From Solidesulfovibrio carbinolicus (GTDB lineage: Bacteria; Desulfobacterota; Desulfovibrionia; Desulfovibrionales; Desulfovibrionaceae), in contig NZ_CP026538.1 in NCBI RefSeq assembly GCF_004135975.1, positions 186,001-250,000 on the forward strand: a stretch of 64,000 nt of DNA, read 5' to 3'. Shown in pieces: positions 56,367 to 64,000 of this stretch. Under the pieces are notes generated by a model. The model ran no database searches. It saw only the letters and a list, made by a program, of their open reading frames with translations, and was not told the DNA's origin. The translations under genes and the position numbers were made by a program. Positions within the stretch are counted from its first letter, which is position 1, and each line of letters starts with the position of its first letter.

Positions 56367-58872
56367 AGAGCATCCCCTTTTTGTCCATGAGGTCGGCGTA
56401 GGAACCGACCTCGACGATGCGGCCGGCCTTCATGACCGCCACCTTGTCGTAGTTCTTGATGGTGTCCAGCCGGTGCACCACGGCGATGACCGTGGAGCGC
56501 CCCCGCCACTTGTTTTCCAGCAGGTTCTGGATGCGGGCCTGGGAGGCGTTGTCCAGGGCCGCCGTGGCCTCGTCGAGGATGAGCACCGGCGGTTCCTTGA
56601 GAAACGCCCGGGCCAGGGCCACCTTTTGGCGCTGGCCGCCGGACAGGCGGTCGCCCATGGACCCGACCTGGAAGTCGAGGCCGATCTCCAGCACCCGCTC
56701 CAGCATGTCCTCTTCGATGAGCAGGCTGACGATGGTCTTCTGGATCTGGTCCACCACCTTGGCGCTGGTGGTCTTGAGGCGGCCAAACAGGATGTTGTCC
56801 ATGACGGTCATGGAATAGAGATAGTCCTCACGGCGCAGGAACGTCACCGCGCCCGGCAGGTCCGAGGCCACGCGCTCGGCGAACATGGCCCGGCCCTGGA
56901 GCAGCAGGCCTTCCAGGATGTGGGACAGCCCGACGATGGTGTGCTTGCCCGGGGTGAAACGCAGGGCAAGCGTCAGGAGCAGCCGCTCGTCCTCGGGAGA
57001 GAGTTTGTGCAGCCGCACCCGGCCCAGCCGCCCGGCCAGATCGCGGTAGGTCTCGAACTCGTCCACGGTGATGGGCGATTGCTCGAAAAAGGTGGCGTCC
57101 GGGGAGGGCACGTCCTTCAAGATGTCCACGGTGCGGGCGGCCAGCTCGGCCCCGGTCTGGACCAGCAGCATCTTCAGGCCCGCGTCGTGGAGGAAGCCGA
57201 TGAAAAACGGATTGGCCGGCAGATTCTCCGGGGCCAGATCGTCCCGGTTGGGCGTGCCGAAGACGATGTTCTCGGCCACGCTGCTGTAGTAGAGGTATTG
57301 GGTGGGATCGAAAAACTCGACCCAGTCGGCCAGGCTCTCGGCGTGGCCGGCATGGTAGGCCTCGCGCACCCGCACCACCTTCTTGACGAGATTTTCCTTT
57401 TTGCCTTCCTTGAAGACCGAATTGAGGCCAAAACGCAGGATGTCGGCGAAAAGCCCGACCTGCTGCACCACGGCGATGATCTCGTCCACCGTGGGCAGGC
57501 CGTCCTCGCCCGTGACGCCGTGGGCCTCGCGCCGGGCGTTGATGGAATAGAGCAGGTTGGCCCGGATGGTGCCTTCAAAGATGAAGGGATGCTGGGACAC
57601 CACGCCCATGTTGTCGGCGATGTCGGACTTGGGCAGGGCGTCGATGTCGTTGCCGTCAAAGGTGGCCGAGCCGCCGGTGTATTTGAGGTTCTGGCACAGG
57701 CAAAGGGCCAGGGTGGACTTGCCCGAGCCGGAAAAACCGACCAGGGCCGTGAGTTCGCCCGGCGCGATGTCCAGGGACACGCCCTTTAAGAGTTGGATGC
57801 CGCCCGGCACTTCCATCACCAGGTTGTTGGCCGAAAACGCCCCGGCCAGGGCCAGGGGCGGGCGCGGATCGGCCGGTTCCTCGATGAACTCCGGGTCCCC
57901 CTGGAAATATTCCATGATGCGGTCGTAGCTGACCGAGGCGTCCTGGTAGGTCTGGTAGAAATCCATCAGCTCCTTCCAGGGATCGTAGAGCTTCTCGTTG
58001 GCCGAGAGAAAAGCCACCAGCGCGCCCAGGTCGAAGCGGCCGTTGATGGCCAGATAGCCGCCCACGAGAAAGAGCACGAAGGGGCCGAGGTTCTGGAAGA
58101 AGTTGTTGGAGACCTTGATGGCGAACTTATACAGGTTCCAGACCACGCGCACCTTGAAGAGCTTGTCGGCCATAGCCCCGAAGCGTTTGTTTTCCAGGCG
58201 GAAGCTGGCGTTGGCGTGGACTTCGTGGATGCCGGAAACAGTTTCGCTGATGAGCGTCGAGAGCTGGCGGCCGGTGTCCACGCGTTGCTTGTTGGCGGCG
58301 TTGGCGCGCTTTTGCAGGGCCGGGATGACCAGGATGGCGATGGGATAAAGCGCCATGCTGATGACGGCCATAAGCGGATTCAAATAGAAGAGGTAGCCGG
58401 CGAAAGCGAAGAGGGTGAGCACGTTGGTGACGGGCACGGCAATGGCCTGGCCCACGAATTCGCCGGTGTTGGCCACCTCGGCAATGAGCGATGAGACCAC
58501 CATGCCGGGCGAGGCCTTGCGAAAAAACGACATGGGGAGCTTTAGGATGTGGGCGTAGAGCTGCTTGCGCAGGTCGGTGAGCGACTGCTGGCCGATGTAG
58601 TTTTGCAGGGCGTTTATGGCGAGCTTAAGCCCCGAGGCGGCCACCACGCAGGCCAGATAATAGCCGCAGTACATGAGGAGCAAGTCCAGGCGCTTGAGCG
58701 AAATGGCCTGGTTGATGATCTTTTTTTGCATCTCCAGGGGCAGCACCCGTACGGCCACGGTGACCACGATGATGATGAGCAGGATGCCCTGGAGCTTTAA
58801 ATTGCTGGTCCAGACCCAGGAGAACAGCGACCGTTTGTACAGGGCGTCTGGAATGTCGGGGCGCAGCTTCAT
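56332..58872 (-). CDS. ABC exporter half-transporter with enlarged NBD
   Basis: An 846-residue type IV ABC exporter. Six membrane helices (about 25-290) precede an ATPase with Walker A GFSGSGKST (379-387), Q-loop Q427, signature LSGGQ (743-747), Walker B VLILDEAT (763-770) and H800. About 315 residues lie between Q-loop and signature, where about 60-100 are usual. The extra part repeats Q-loop-like segments (SVAENIVFG about 531, SMTVMDNILFG about 687). Substrate unknown. The linked cNMP-binding gene follows by overlap. Confidence 0.88.
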   Translation of the reverse strand: MKLRPDIPDALYKRSLFSWVWTSNLKLQGILLIIIVVTVAVRVLPLEMQKKIINQAISLKRLDLLLMYCGYYLACVVAASGLKLAINALQNYIGQQSLTDLRKQLYAHILKLPMSFFRKASPGMVVSSLIAEVANTGEFVGQAIAVPVTNVLTLFAFAGYLFYLNPLMAVISMALYPIAILVIPALQKRANAANKQRVDTGRQLSTLISETVSGIHEVHANASFRLENKRFGAMADKLFKVRVVWNLYKFAIKVSNNFFQNLGPFVLFLVGGYLAINGRFDLGALVAFLSANEKLYDPWKELMDFYQTYQDASVSYDRIMEYFQGDPEFIEEPADPRPPLALAGAFSANNLVMEVPGGIQLLKGVSLDIAPGELTALVGFSGSGKSTLALCLCQNLKYTGGSATFDGNDIDALPKSDIADNMGVVSQHPFIFEGTIRANLLYSINARREAHGVTGEDGLPTVDEIIAVVQQVGLFADILRFGLNSVFKEGKKENLVKKVVRVREAYHAGHAESLADWVEFFDPTQYLYYSSVAENIVFGTPNRDDLAPENLPANPFFIGFLHDAGLKMLLVQTGAELAARTVDILKDVPSPDATFFEQSPITVDEFETYRDLAGRLGRVRLHKLSPEDERLLLTLALRFTPGKHTIVGLSHILEGLLLQGRAMFAERVASDLPGAVTFLRREDYLYSMTVMDNILFGRLKTTSAKVVDQIQKTIVSLLIEEDMLERVLEIGLDFQVGSMGDRLSGGQRQKVALARAFLKEPPVLILDEATAALDNASQARIQNLLENKWRGRSTVIAVVHRLDTIKNYDKVAVMKAGRIVEVGSYADLMDKKGMLYELVYGAAARA

Positions 58873-58935
58873 GCGACGGTCCGCCTTGGCTCGGATATTT
58901 GCAGGACTGTGCCCCGGTTTGCCGGCGAAGGCAAT

Positions 58936-59847
58936 CTAGTCGGCCAGGGTGCGGCGCTTTTCGATCAAATCCATGGCCAGTCGGGCCAGGTCGCCGAACT
59001 GGGGCTTGGAGATCTGTTCGTCGGCCCCCACCGACAGCCCCTTGTGGCGCAGCTCGTCGGTAATAAGCGAGGAGAACAGGATGACCGGCAGCCGGGCCAG
59101 GGCCGGGGTCTCGCGGATGCGCCGGGTCAGGGTATAGCCGTCCAGGCGCGGCATTTCGATGTCCGAGATGACGATGTCCGGGCGCACGCCCTCAGGGTTC
59201 AGGAGCAGGCCCAGGGCCTGTTGGCCGTCGCCGGCCAGCACGATCTCGAAATTGGCGGCTTCCAGGCGTTCCCGGATCATGTGGCGCATGACGCCTGAAT
59301 CCTCGGCCACCAGGGCCCGCAGGCGTTTTGCCGAGGGCGGCGGGGCGTCGTCATCCTGGGGCAGGCCGGCGTCGAGCTCGAAGATGATCTTTTCAAGGTC
59401 CAAAAGCAGGATGAAGCGGCCTTCGTGGCGCACCAGACCCGTGACGGCGTTGGCGCCCAGGGAGGAAATGGCCTGATGGGGCGGTTCCACGTCGCGCCAG
59501 TGGAAGCGGTGGATGTTGGTGACGCCGGTGGCCAGAAAGCCGGTGGTGCGGCTGTTGAAGCGGGTGACCAGAATGATCTCGTGGGGACGGCGCGCCCGGG
59601 GCAGCCCCAGCCACACGGCCAGATCCAGCACCGGCAGCACGATGTCGCGCAGCGGAATGGCCCCCATGAAGCAGGGATGCGGCGCGCCGGGAAGCGGTTC
59701 CAGGCCCGGCGATTCGATGACTTCCAGCACCTTGGCCACGTTGACGCCGTAGTTGGTGACGCCGCGCTCGGGGCCTTCGTCAATGAAAAATTCGATGATT
59801 TCGAGTTCGTTGGTTCCGGCTTCGAGCAAAATATCGGACTGGGCCAT
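58936..59847 (-). CDS. cheV: Chemotaxis coupling protein CheV
   Basis: A 303-residue cytosolic protein with a CheW domain (about 15-160) and a receiver (about 185-300) bearing the Asp in VISDIEMPRLDG. CheV links receptors to CheA and may adjust signalling by phosphorylation. ATG 59847 is chosen with GGGAG upstream; the frame to 59862 adds five residues. It is transcribed from its own unit beside the ABC gene. Confidence 0.93.
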   Translation of the reverse strand: MAQSDILLEAGTNELEIIEFFIDEGPERGVTNYGVNVAKVLEVIESPGLEPLPGAPHPCFMGAIPLRDIVLPVLDLAVWLGLPRARRPHEIILVTRFNSRTTGFLATGVTNIHRFHWRDVEPPHQAISSLGANAVTGLVRHEGRFILLLDLEKIIFELDAGLPQDDDAPPPSAKRLRALVAEDSGVMRHMIRERLEAANFEIVLAGDGQQALGLLLNPEGVRPDIVISDIEMPRLDGYTLTRRIRETPALARLPVILFSSLITDELRHKGLSVGADEQISKPQFGDLARLAMDLIEKRRTLAD

Positions 59848-59944
59848 GGCGGCTCCCGGCAAGGGGCAAAAGGTTGGCGGCGATCTTTGAACAATAGACG
59901 AGACCCGGCAGCCTGTAAATCAAATCCGCCCGAACCGCCCTTGG

Positions 59945-59972
59945 TTGACAGCGGCTGAGGGCATCTTATAGC
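59945..59972 (+). promoter_or_regulatory. Sigma-70-type promoter for small secreted protein gene
   Basis: TTGACA (59945-59950), 16-bp spacer, TATAGC (59967-59972). The start site would be near 59979, 64 bp before the ATG. Confidence 0.5.
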
Positions 59973-60042
59973 CAAAGTAAGAGCCGGCGTGCGCCGGAGC
60001 GGCCCCGGGCGCGGCAATGCCCGGCGGCAAGGAGGAGTCGTC

Positions 60043-60327
60043 ATGCGTCTTTGCGCCCTTATCCTGGCCTTGTCCCTGCTTCCGGCCCCGGTCATGGCCG
60101 CCTCGTGGAGCTTTTCCACTCCCTACGGTTCGACCTCGGGTTCCCTGGATCCCAATGCCGTGACCGTCAACAGCGCCGGCAGCTTGTCCTTGTCCTCCAC
60201 CTTGCTCGACTGGAGCTTTTCCCTGGACAAGCCCACCACCAGCCTGTCCGGGTCGGCCACGGTCAACGGTCAGGCCTATTCCGGTTCTTTTGACTGGAGC
60301 GACCTGTTCGCCTGGCTCTTTGGCTAG
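60043..60327 (+). CDS. Small secreted protein, unknown
   Basis: A 94-residue protein: Sec signal peptide (about 1-18, cleaved after PVMA), then a Ser/Thr/Gly-rich mature part without Cys and with an aromatic C-terminus (SDLFAWLFG). AAGGAGGAG precedes ATG 60043. No family recognised. Confidence 0.68.
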   Translation: MRLCALILALSLLPAPVMAASWSFSTPYGSTSGSLDPNAVTVNSAGSLSLSSTLLDWSFSLDKPTTSLSGSATVNGQAYSGSFDWSDLFAWLFG

Positions 60328-60366
60328 CCGCGCCCCGTCCTTGCCGTCCCTCTGCATCCCCTTTCA

Positions 60367-60409
60367 GGGGGTCCGGGGGGCTTAGCCCCCCGGCCGCCGG
60401 AGGCATCTT
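60367..60409 (+). repeat. Family I palindromic repeat, reversed relative to neighbours
   Basis: Arms CCGGGGGGC (60373-60381) and GCCCCCCGG (60385-60393), loop TTA, then GCCGCCGGAGGCAT. It lies between two plus-strand genes, about 40 bp after one stop and 30 bp before the next start, so its constant flank faces the downstream gene rather than the upstream stop as elsewhere. Confidence 0.85.
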
Positions 60410-60438
60410 CTCTTTTCGTTGTTTTCCGACTCCGCCCC

Positions 60439-61320
60439 ATGCTCGAACGCGAACTCGAAATATTCCTCCACGGCCCGGGCGGCATCCGGCGGTTGTTCAT
60501 CTATCGACGCTGGATGTTTCTCGCGCCGGCCCTGGTTCTTTTGGCCCTGGCCTCGGCCGGGGCCTGGCTGTGGCGGTTCGAGGCCGGCTACGAGACCCTG
60601 GCCGCCCGGCGTCAGGCCGCCTTGGGGCGGCTGGTGGCCCAGAAGGCGGCGGCCATGCGCCTGCGCGAGCGGATGCGCCTTTTGGGGGAGGAGGCCGGGC
60701 GCATTGCCTCGTTTAACGCCAAGCTCGGGATCATGCTCGACCAGCCGGCGGCCGACCCCGGCACCATGGGCGAGGCCCGGACCCCCCGGATGCCGGACGC
60801 GGCCATGGGCGAGTCCCTGGGACGGCGGCTGTTCGATTTTCTGGACGCCTTAAGCGGGCGCATGGCCCGGGAGGAGGCGGCCCAGCAGATGCTGGCCCGT
60901 AGCCTGGTCGAGCGCAAACTGGAATTTTTGGCCAAACCCACCCTGTGGCCGGCCCGGGGTTATGTCACCTCCGGGTTTGGCCCGAGGCGTTCGCCTTTTG
61001 GCCGGGGCGGCGATTTCCACAACGGCGTGGACATCAAGGTGCCCACCGGCAGCCCGGTCTACGCCGCCGGGGCCGGGCGCGTGGTCGAGGCCGGGACCAT
61101 GGCCGGCTACGGGTTCATCGTCATCATTGCCCATGATTACGGGCTGGAGACGGTCTACGCCCACCTCAAGAAGTTCGACGTCAAGGTCGGCCAGGAGGTC
61201 AAGCGCGGCCAGTTGATCGCCCAGTCCGGCAACTCCGGCCGCAGCACCGGCGCGCACCTGCACTACGAAGTCCGGGCCGGCGGCACGCCGGTCAATCCCC
61301 GGCAGTATCTCCTCGATTAA
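60439..61320 (+). CDS. M23 family metallopeptidase
   Basis: A 293-residue membrane-anchored peptidase of the LytM/M23 type. One TM helix (about 27-47), a coiled-coil-like region, then the catalytic domain with the metal ligands in HNGVDI (about 194-199) and HLHYEV (about 275-280). Such enzymes cleave peptidoglycan cross-links or act as division activators. Its TAA stop overlaps that of the converging glycosyltransferase. Start is the first Met with ATG 60439; no strong site is seen. Confidence 0.88.
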   Translation: MLERELEIFLHGPGGIRRLFIYRRWMFLAPALVLLALASAGAWLWRFEAGYETLAARRQAALGRLVAQKAAAMRLRERMRLLGEEAGRIASFNAKLGIMLDQPAADPGTMGEARTPRMPDAAMGESLGRRLFDFLDALSGRMAREEAAQQMLARSLVERKLEFLAKPTLWPARGYVTSGFGPRRSPFGRGGDFHNGVDIKVPTGSPVYAAGAGRVVEAGTMAGYGFIVIIAHDYGLETVYAHLKKFDVKVGQEVKRGQLIAQSGNSGRSTGAHLHYEVRAGGTPVNPRQYLLD

Positions 61321-62960
61321 TCGGCAAGCCGTTGGTGCACCGCGGCAAAGGCCTCGGCCAGGCAGGCCCAGGCCAGGTCCAGGTCGCGTTCGGCGGCTTG
61401 CTCCATGGCCTGCCGGGAAAAAAGCCCGTCGAGCTTGGTGCGCGCGCCCAGGAGCTGGCCCACGGCGGCGGCGCTTTTGGCCTGGCCCGGCCCGGCGTGC
61501 TGGCGGTGGGCCACGGCGGCGGTGCCGACGTAGACGGCCCGGCGGCCAGCGGTAAAGCCGGCCAGATCCCGGGCCAGATCGTCGAACTGACTGGGTGAGA
61601 AGCGGATGTCGAAAGGGGCGGCCGGCCCGGCCAGGGCGCGGGCGCGCAGCAGATGGCAGCAGCCGGAAACCGAGGCGCAGGGACGCACGACGGCCAAGAG
61701 GCCGAGGTCCGGCCCGGGGCCGGCATTGACCAGCGGGCGCACGGCATGGGCCTCGTCCGGGGGGAGCAGCCTCACGTCGGCGGCCTGGGCGACCCGGGCC
61801 GCGCCCGGCGCGTCGGCCACCACCCGGGCGCCGGCCACGTCGGCCTCGGCATCGGCGGCCAAGGCCCCGGCGAGCTGCTCCAGCCAGTCCGGCGCGACCA
61901 GGGCGTCGTCGTCGAGGTAGGCGGCCAGATCGTCGGGACCCAGGCCGGCCGTGCGGGCCAGCCAGTTGCGTGCGGCCGGCGCGCCGACGTTTATGGGCAG
62001 GGTCAAGCAGGCAAACCGTCCCGGGGCGAAGCCCTCGGCCATGGCCCGGCACACGGCCGCCGTGTCATCGGTTCCGCCGTTGTCCAGCACCGTGACCCGG
62101 GCCGGCCCGAGCCGGCTTGCCGCCAGCCGTTCCAGGGTCGGGCGCAGCAGGGCGGCCCGGTTCCAGGTGTAGACGAAGACGTGGAGGGTCCCGGGCAGGG
62201 TGTTGAGATCGGCGGCCGGCGGCGGGGCCAGGAGCGCGGCCAGCCGGGCCGTGAGATCGGGATGCCAGTTGTCCTCGCGCCACAGCGTCGCCAGGGCCTC
62301 GGCCGCCGCCTCGCGCTGGCCGGTCTCGGCCAGCAGATGGGCCTGGGCCAGGGCGGCGTAGCGCGGGAAGCAATCCCGGTCCAGGCGGGAAAGGGTCGCC
62401 TGCCAGGCGGCCGGGCCGTCCCAGGCCAGGGCGGCTTCCAGGGCCAGACGCGCGCCAAGGGGCGTCAAGGCGGGATCGGCCAGAAGCGGGGCCACGGCCT
62501 GCCGGGCCAGCTCCGGCAGCCCACGGACCAGGGCCAGGGCAAAGGCTTTGCCGCGCCAGTAGAGGCCATGCCGGGGATCGTCCATGGCGGGAGCCAGAAA
62601 GGCCAGGGCCGGGCCGGGGTCCGGGGCCTGGGCCAGGGGGGTCAGGGCCTGGGCGTTGGCCGGACGGACCAGCCGCCGGGCCAGTTCCCGGGTGAGCGCC
62701 CGGCGGGCCGGGGCGTCGTCCAGGGGCCGGCCGGCCTCGCGGGCGGCGGCGGCCAGGGCCGGGTCCAGGGGGGCGCGTTCAAAGCCCCAGGCGGCAAGCT
62801 TGGCGGACAGGATCGAGAATTTGGGCGCGCCGGCGGCCAGGACGGCCAACCCGGCGGCCTGATGGCGCAGGAGCCAGTCGCCTTCCAGGCCGTAAGCCCA
62901 CAGCGGCAGATGGGGCCGCAGGCTGGCGGCGGGCGGATGGGGCGCGAGGCGGTGTATCAT
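61317..62960 (-). CDS. Family 2 glycosyltransferase with helical N-terminal part
   Basis: A 547-residue protein. About 270 N-terminal residues are Ala/Leu-rich and helical, TPR-like in appearance. A GT-A glycosyltransferase follows, with TWNRAALLRPTLERL and the metal-binding DDD in AAYLDDDALVAP. It transfers a sugar from an NDP-sugar to an unknown acceptor, perhaps in surface polysaccharide synthesis. ATG 62960 is chosen by sequence quality; the binding site is weak. Its stop shares TTAA with the M23 gene. Confidence 0.82.
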   Translation of the reverse strand: MIHRLAPHPPAASLRPHLPLWAYGLEGDWLLRHQAAGLAVLAAGAPKFSILSAKLAAWGFERAPLDPALAAAAREAGRPLDDAPARRALTRELARRLVRPANAQALTPLAQAPDPGPALAFLAPAMDDPRHGLYWRGKAFALALVRGLPELARQAVAPLLADPALTPLGARLALEAALAWDGPAAWQATLSRLDRDCFPRYAALAQAHLLAETGQREAAAEALATLWREDNWHPDLTARLAALLAPPPAADLNTLPGTLHVFVYTWNRAALLRPTLERLAASRLGPARVTVLDNGGTDDTAAVCRAMAEGFAPGRFACLTLPINVGAPAARNWLARTAGLGPDDLAAYLDDDALVAPDWLEQLAGALAADAEADVAGARVVADAPGAARVAQAADVRLLPPDEAHAVRPLVNAGPGPDLGLLAVVRPCASVSGCCHLLRARALAGPAAPFDIRFSPSQFDDLARDLAGFTAGRRAVYVGTAAVAHRQHAGPGQAKSAAAVGQLLGARTKLDGLFSRQAMEQAAERDLDLAWACLAEAFAAVHQRLAD

Positions 62961-63084
62961 GGCGTCCGGTGCTGGCAAGGTTTGGCGGTTTGACGAAAGG
63001 CGCGTTACAGGGCATGTAACGCTCGCTTCCCGACATGAAAAGGCCTGGCCCGGAAACGGACCCGCCAGGGCATGAGGACCCGAG

Positions 63085-63813
63085 ATGCTTCGAGGAACAT
63101 CCACTGTTTTCCTGCTGCTCGTCGTTATGGGCGCGGCCCTTGGCCTGACGGCCGGGTGCGGCAAATACGACGGGCTTGAACGCAATATGCAGTACGTGTC
63201 CGACGACCTGGTGCGCAAGGACGCGGCGCTTGCCTGGCAGCAGGTCACGGCCGCCCACGCCGCCTGGCAAAAGGCCGGCCAGAGCCACGAGCCGGCCGAC
63301 GCCGCCTTTGTCGCCTACCAGGACGCCTACGGCCGCTATGCGGTGGTCTACAACGAACTGCTGGACCGCACCAACGCGCCCGGCGGGTTTTCCAGCCGGT
63401 TGCGCACCCCGACCGACACCCTGCCGCCGCCGCCGCCGGGCGTGTCCGTGCCGCCGGCCCAGGCTTCGCCGGCCCCGACCCCGGAGATGGAGCCGGCCGG
63501 CCGCGAACTGACCGACACGACGCCTGCCCGTCCCCTGGCCGGTGGCGCGGCCAAACCCGCCCCGACGCCGGCTTCGGCCGCCGTGGTCCCTGCGGCTCCG
63601 GCTCCGGCCGCGACGCCGACCGCCGCGCCGGCCTCGGGCAAGGCCAAGGTCGTGCCGGCCGGACCGGGTTCCTACATTATCCAGCCCGGGGACACCTTGT
63701 ATTCCATCGCCAAGCGCCATGGCCTGAGCGAAAAGCGGCTGGCCGAGGCCAACGGCATCGCCGATCCGACCAAGATCGCCGTGGGCAAGGCCCTGACCAT
63801 CCCGGCGCCCTGA
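63085..63813 (+). CDS. LysM-domain lipoprotein
   Basis: A 242-residue lipoprotein: signal with lipobox LTAGC (about 21-25), a helical domain, a Pro/Ala-rich linker (about 115-190), and one C-terminal LysM domain (SYIIQPGDTLYSIAKRHG) that binds peptidoglycan. Likely links the outer membrane to the cell wall or holds an enzyme there. Start ATG has CGAGATG near; the region upstream is short. Confidence 0.85.
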   Translation: MLRGTSTVFLLLVVMGAALGLTAGCGKYDGLERNMQYVSDDLVRKDAALAWQQVTAAHAAWQKAGQSHEPADAAFVAYQDAYGRYAVVYNELLDRTNAPGGFSSRLRTPTDTLPPPPPGVSVPPAQASPAPTPEMEPAGRELTDTTPARPLAGGAAKPAPTPASAAVVPAAPAPAATPTAAPASGKAKVVPAGPGSYIIQPGDTLYSIAKRHGLSEKRLAEANGIADPTKIAVGKALTIPAP

Positions 63814-63840
63814 GTTCTTTCGACTTATCTCGTGAAATCA

Positions 63841-63870
63841 AGGCCTTCGGCTAGCCGCCGAAGGCCTTTT
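63841..63870 (+). terminator. Intrinsic terminator shared by converging genes
   Basis: Arms AGGCCTTCGGC (63841-63851) and GCCGAAGGCCT (63857-63867), loop TAGCC, then T residues. Its right arm encodes the last codons (AFGG) of the minus-strand gene ending at 63851. Confidence 0.88.
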
Positions 63871-64000
63871 TCATGGCCAAGGCCAGCGCCTTCAGACGGT
63901 GCTCGTAGGTGTGCTCGGCCGCGATGCGTTCCCGGGCCGCCCGGCTTAGGCGCTCACGCTCGGCCGGATGGACCAAGTAATGCCGGGCCAGGGCTTCGAT
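63851..64000 (-). CDS. C-terminal end of a glycosyltransferase (CgeB/GT1-like), partial
   Basis: Forty-nine codons of a gene that begins beyond the window. The residues [19 protein letters not shown] match the end of CgeB/Glyco_trans_1_2 glycosyltransferases, where a final helix follows the sugar-nucleotide-binding domain. Only this tail can be assessed. Confidence 0.65.
   Translation of the reverse strand: MEALARHYLVHPAERERLSRAARERIAAEHTYEHRLKALALAMKKAFGG

Overview
The window is a GC-rich chromosomal stretch from a sulfate-reducing Desulfovibrionaceae, most like the Solidesulfovibrio group (Desulfovibrio fructosivorans / magneticus / carbinolicus). This rests on the intact hndABCD-type bifurcating [FeFe]-hydrogenase operon, a siroheme-decarboxylase-like Lrp/AsnC protein (alternative heme route of sulfate reducers), many chemoreceptors and c-di-GMP proteins, an anaerobic class III ribonucleotide reductase and Gly/Ala/Pro-rich codon use. 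No transposase, integrase, CRISPR, rRNA or tRNA was recognised; the DNA looks like ordinary chromosome with unusually many palindromic repeats.

Layout. 0.5-4.9 kb: hndABCD behind a perfect CRP/FNR/HcpR-type palindrome. 4.9-5.5 kb: palindromic repeats with an 11-unit hairpin array. 5.6-11.6 kb: aspartase-like lyase, then an RND efflux pump and adaptor on the minus strand. 11.9-20.6 kb: nucleotidyltransferase-HD protein plus histidine phosphatase, two histidine kinases, three small envelope-type proteins, a Nif11-like protein and a lipoprotein. 20.7-20.92 kb: a perfect sigma-54 promoter 40 bp from an intrinsic terminator, predicting a roughly 67-nt small RNA with an anti-Shine-Dalgarno stretch. 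21-30 kb: glnS, a triple-PAS GGDEF-EAL protein, two FlxA-like paralogues each with a sigma-28-type promoter, and a Tat-exported HD protein. 30-40 kb: two chemoreceptors, small envelope proteins, a GGDEF protein, a siroheme decarboxylase subunit, thioredoxin 2, a FeoB-associated-type Cys-rich peptide and a tandem universal stress protein.

40-50 kb: a carbamoyltransferase / DUF5989 / SxtJ cassette, arfB, nrdG-like and nrdD behind a cobalamin riboswitch, a NifX-like protein, a HAD phosphatase, a TRIC/UPF0126 protein and a cation exchanger behind a yybP-ykoY (Mn2+) riboswitch. 50-64 kb: small conserved proteins, HD-GYP, ComB-like phosphatase, proB, a methyltransferase, an ABC exporter with a much enlarged nucleotide-binding domain plus a cyclic-nucleotide-binding protein, CheV, an M23 peptidase, a family 2 glycosyltransferase, a LysM lipoprotein and the tail of another glycosyltransferase.

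Two dispersed palindrome families stand out. Family I (at least ten copies here) is a short hairpin with a 3-nt TNA loop, stems that vary by compensating changes, and a constant GGCCGCCGGAGGCAT flank, usually directly after a stop codon. Family II is modular: one to eleven hairpins with a GCT/AGC loop followed by a GGGGGG/CCCCCC hairpin. Together with the small RNA, the two riboswitches and the hnd operator they make RNA-level and 3'-end control the main theme of the window.
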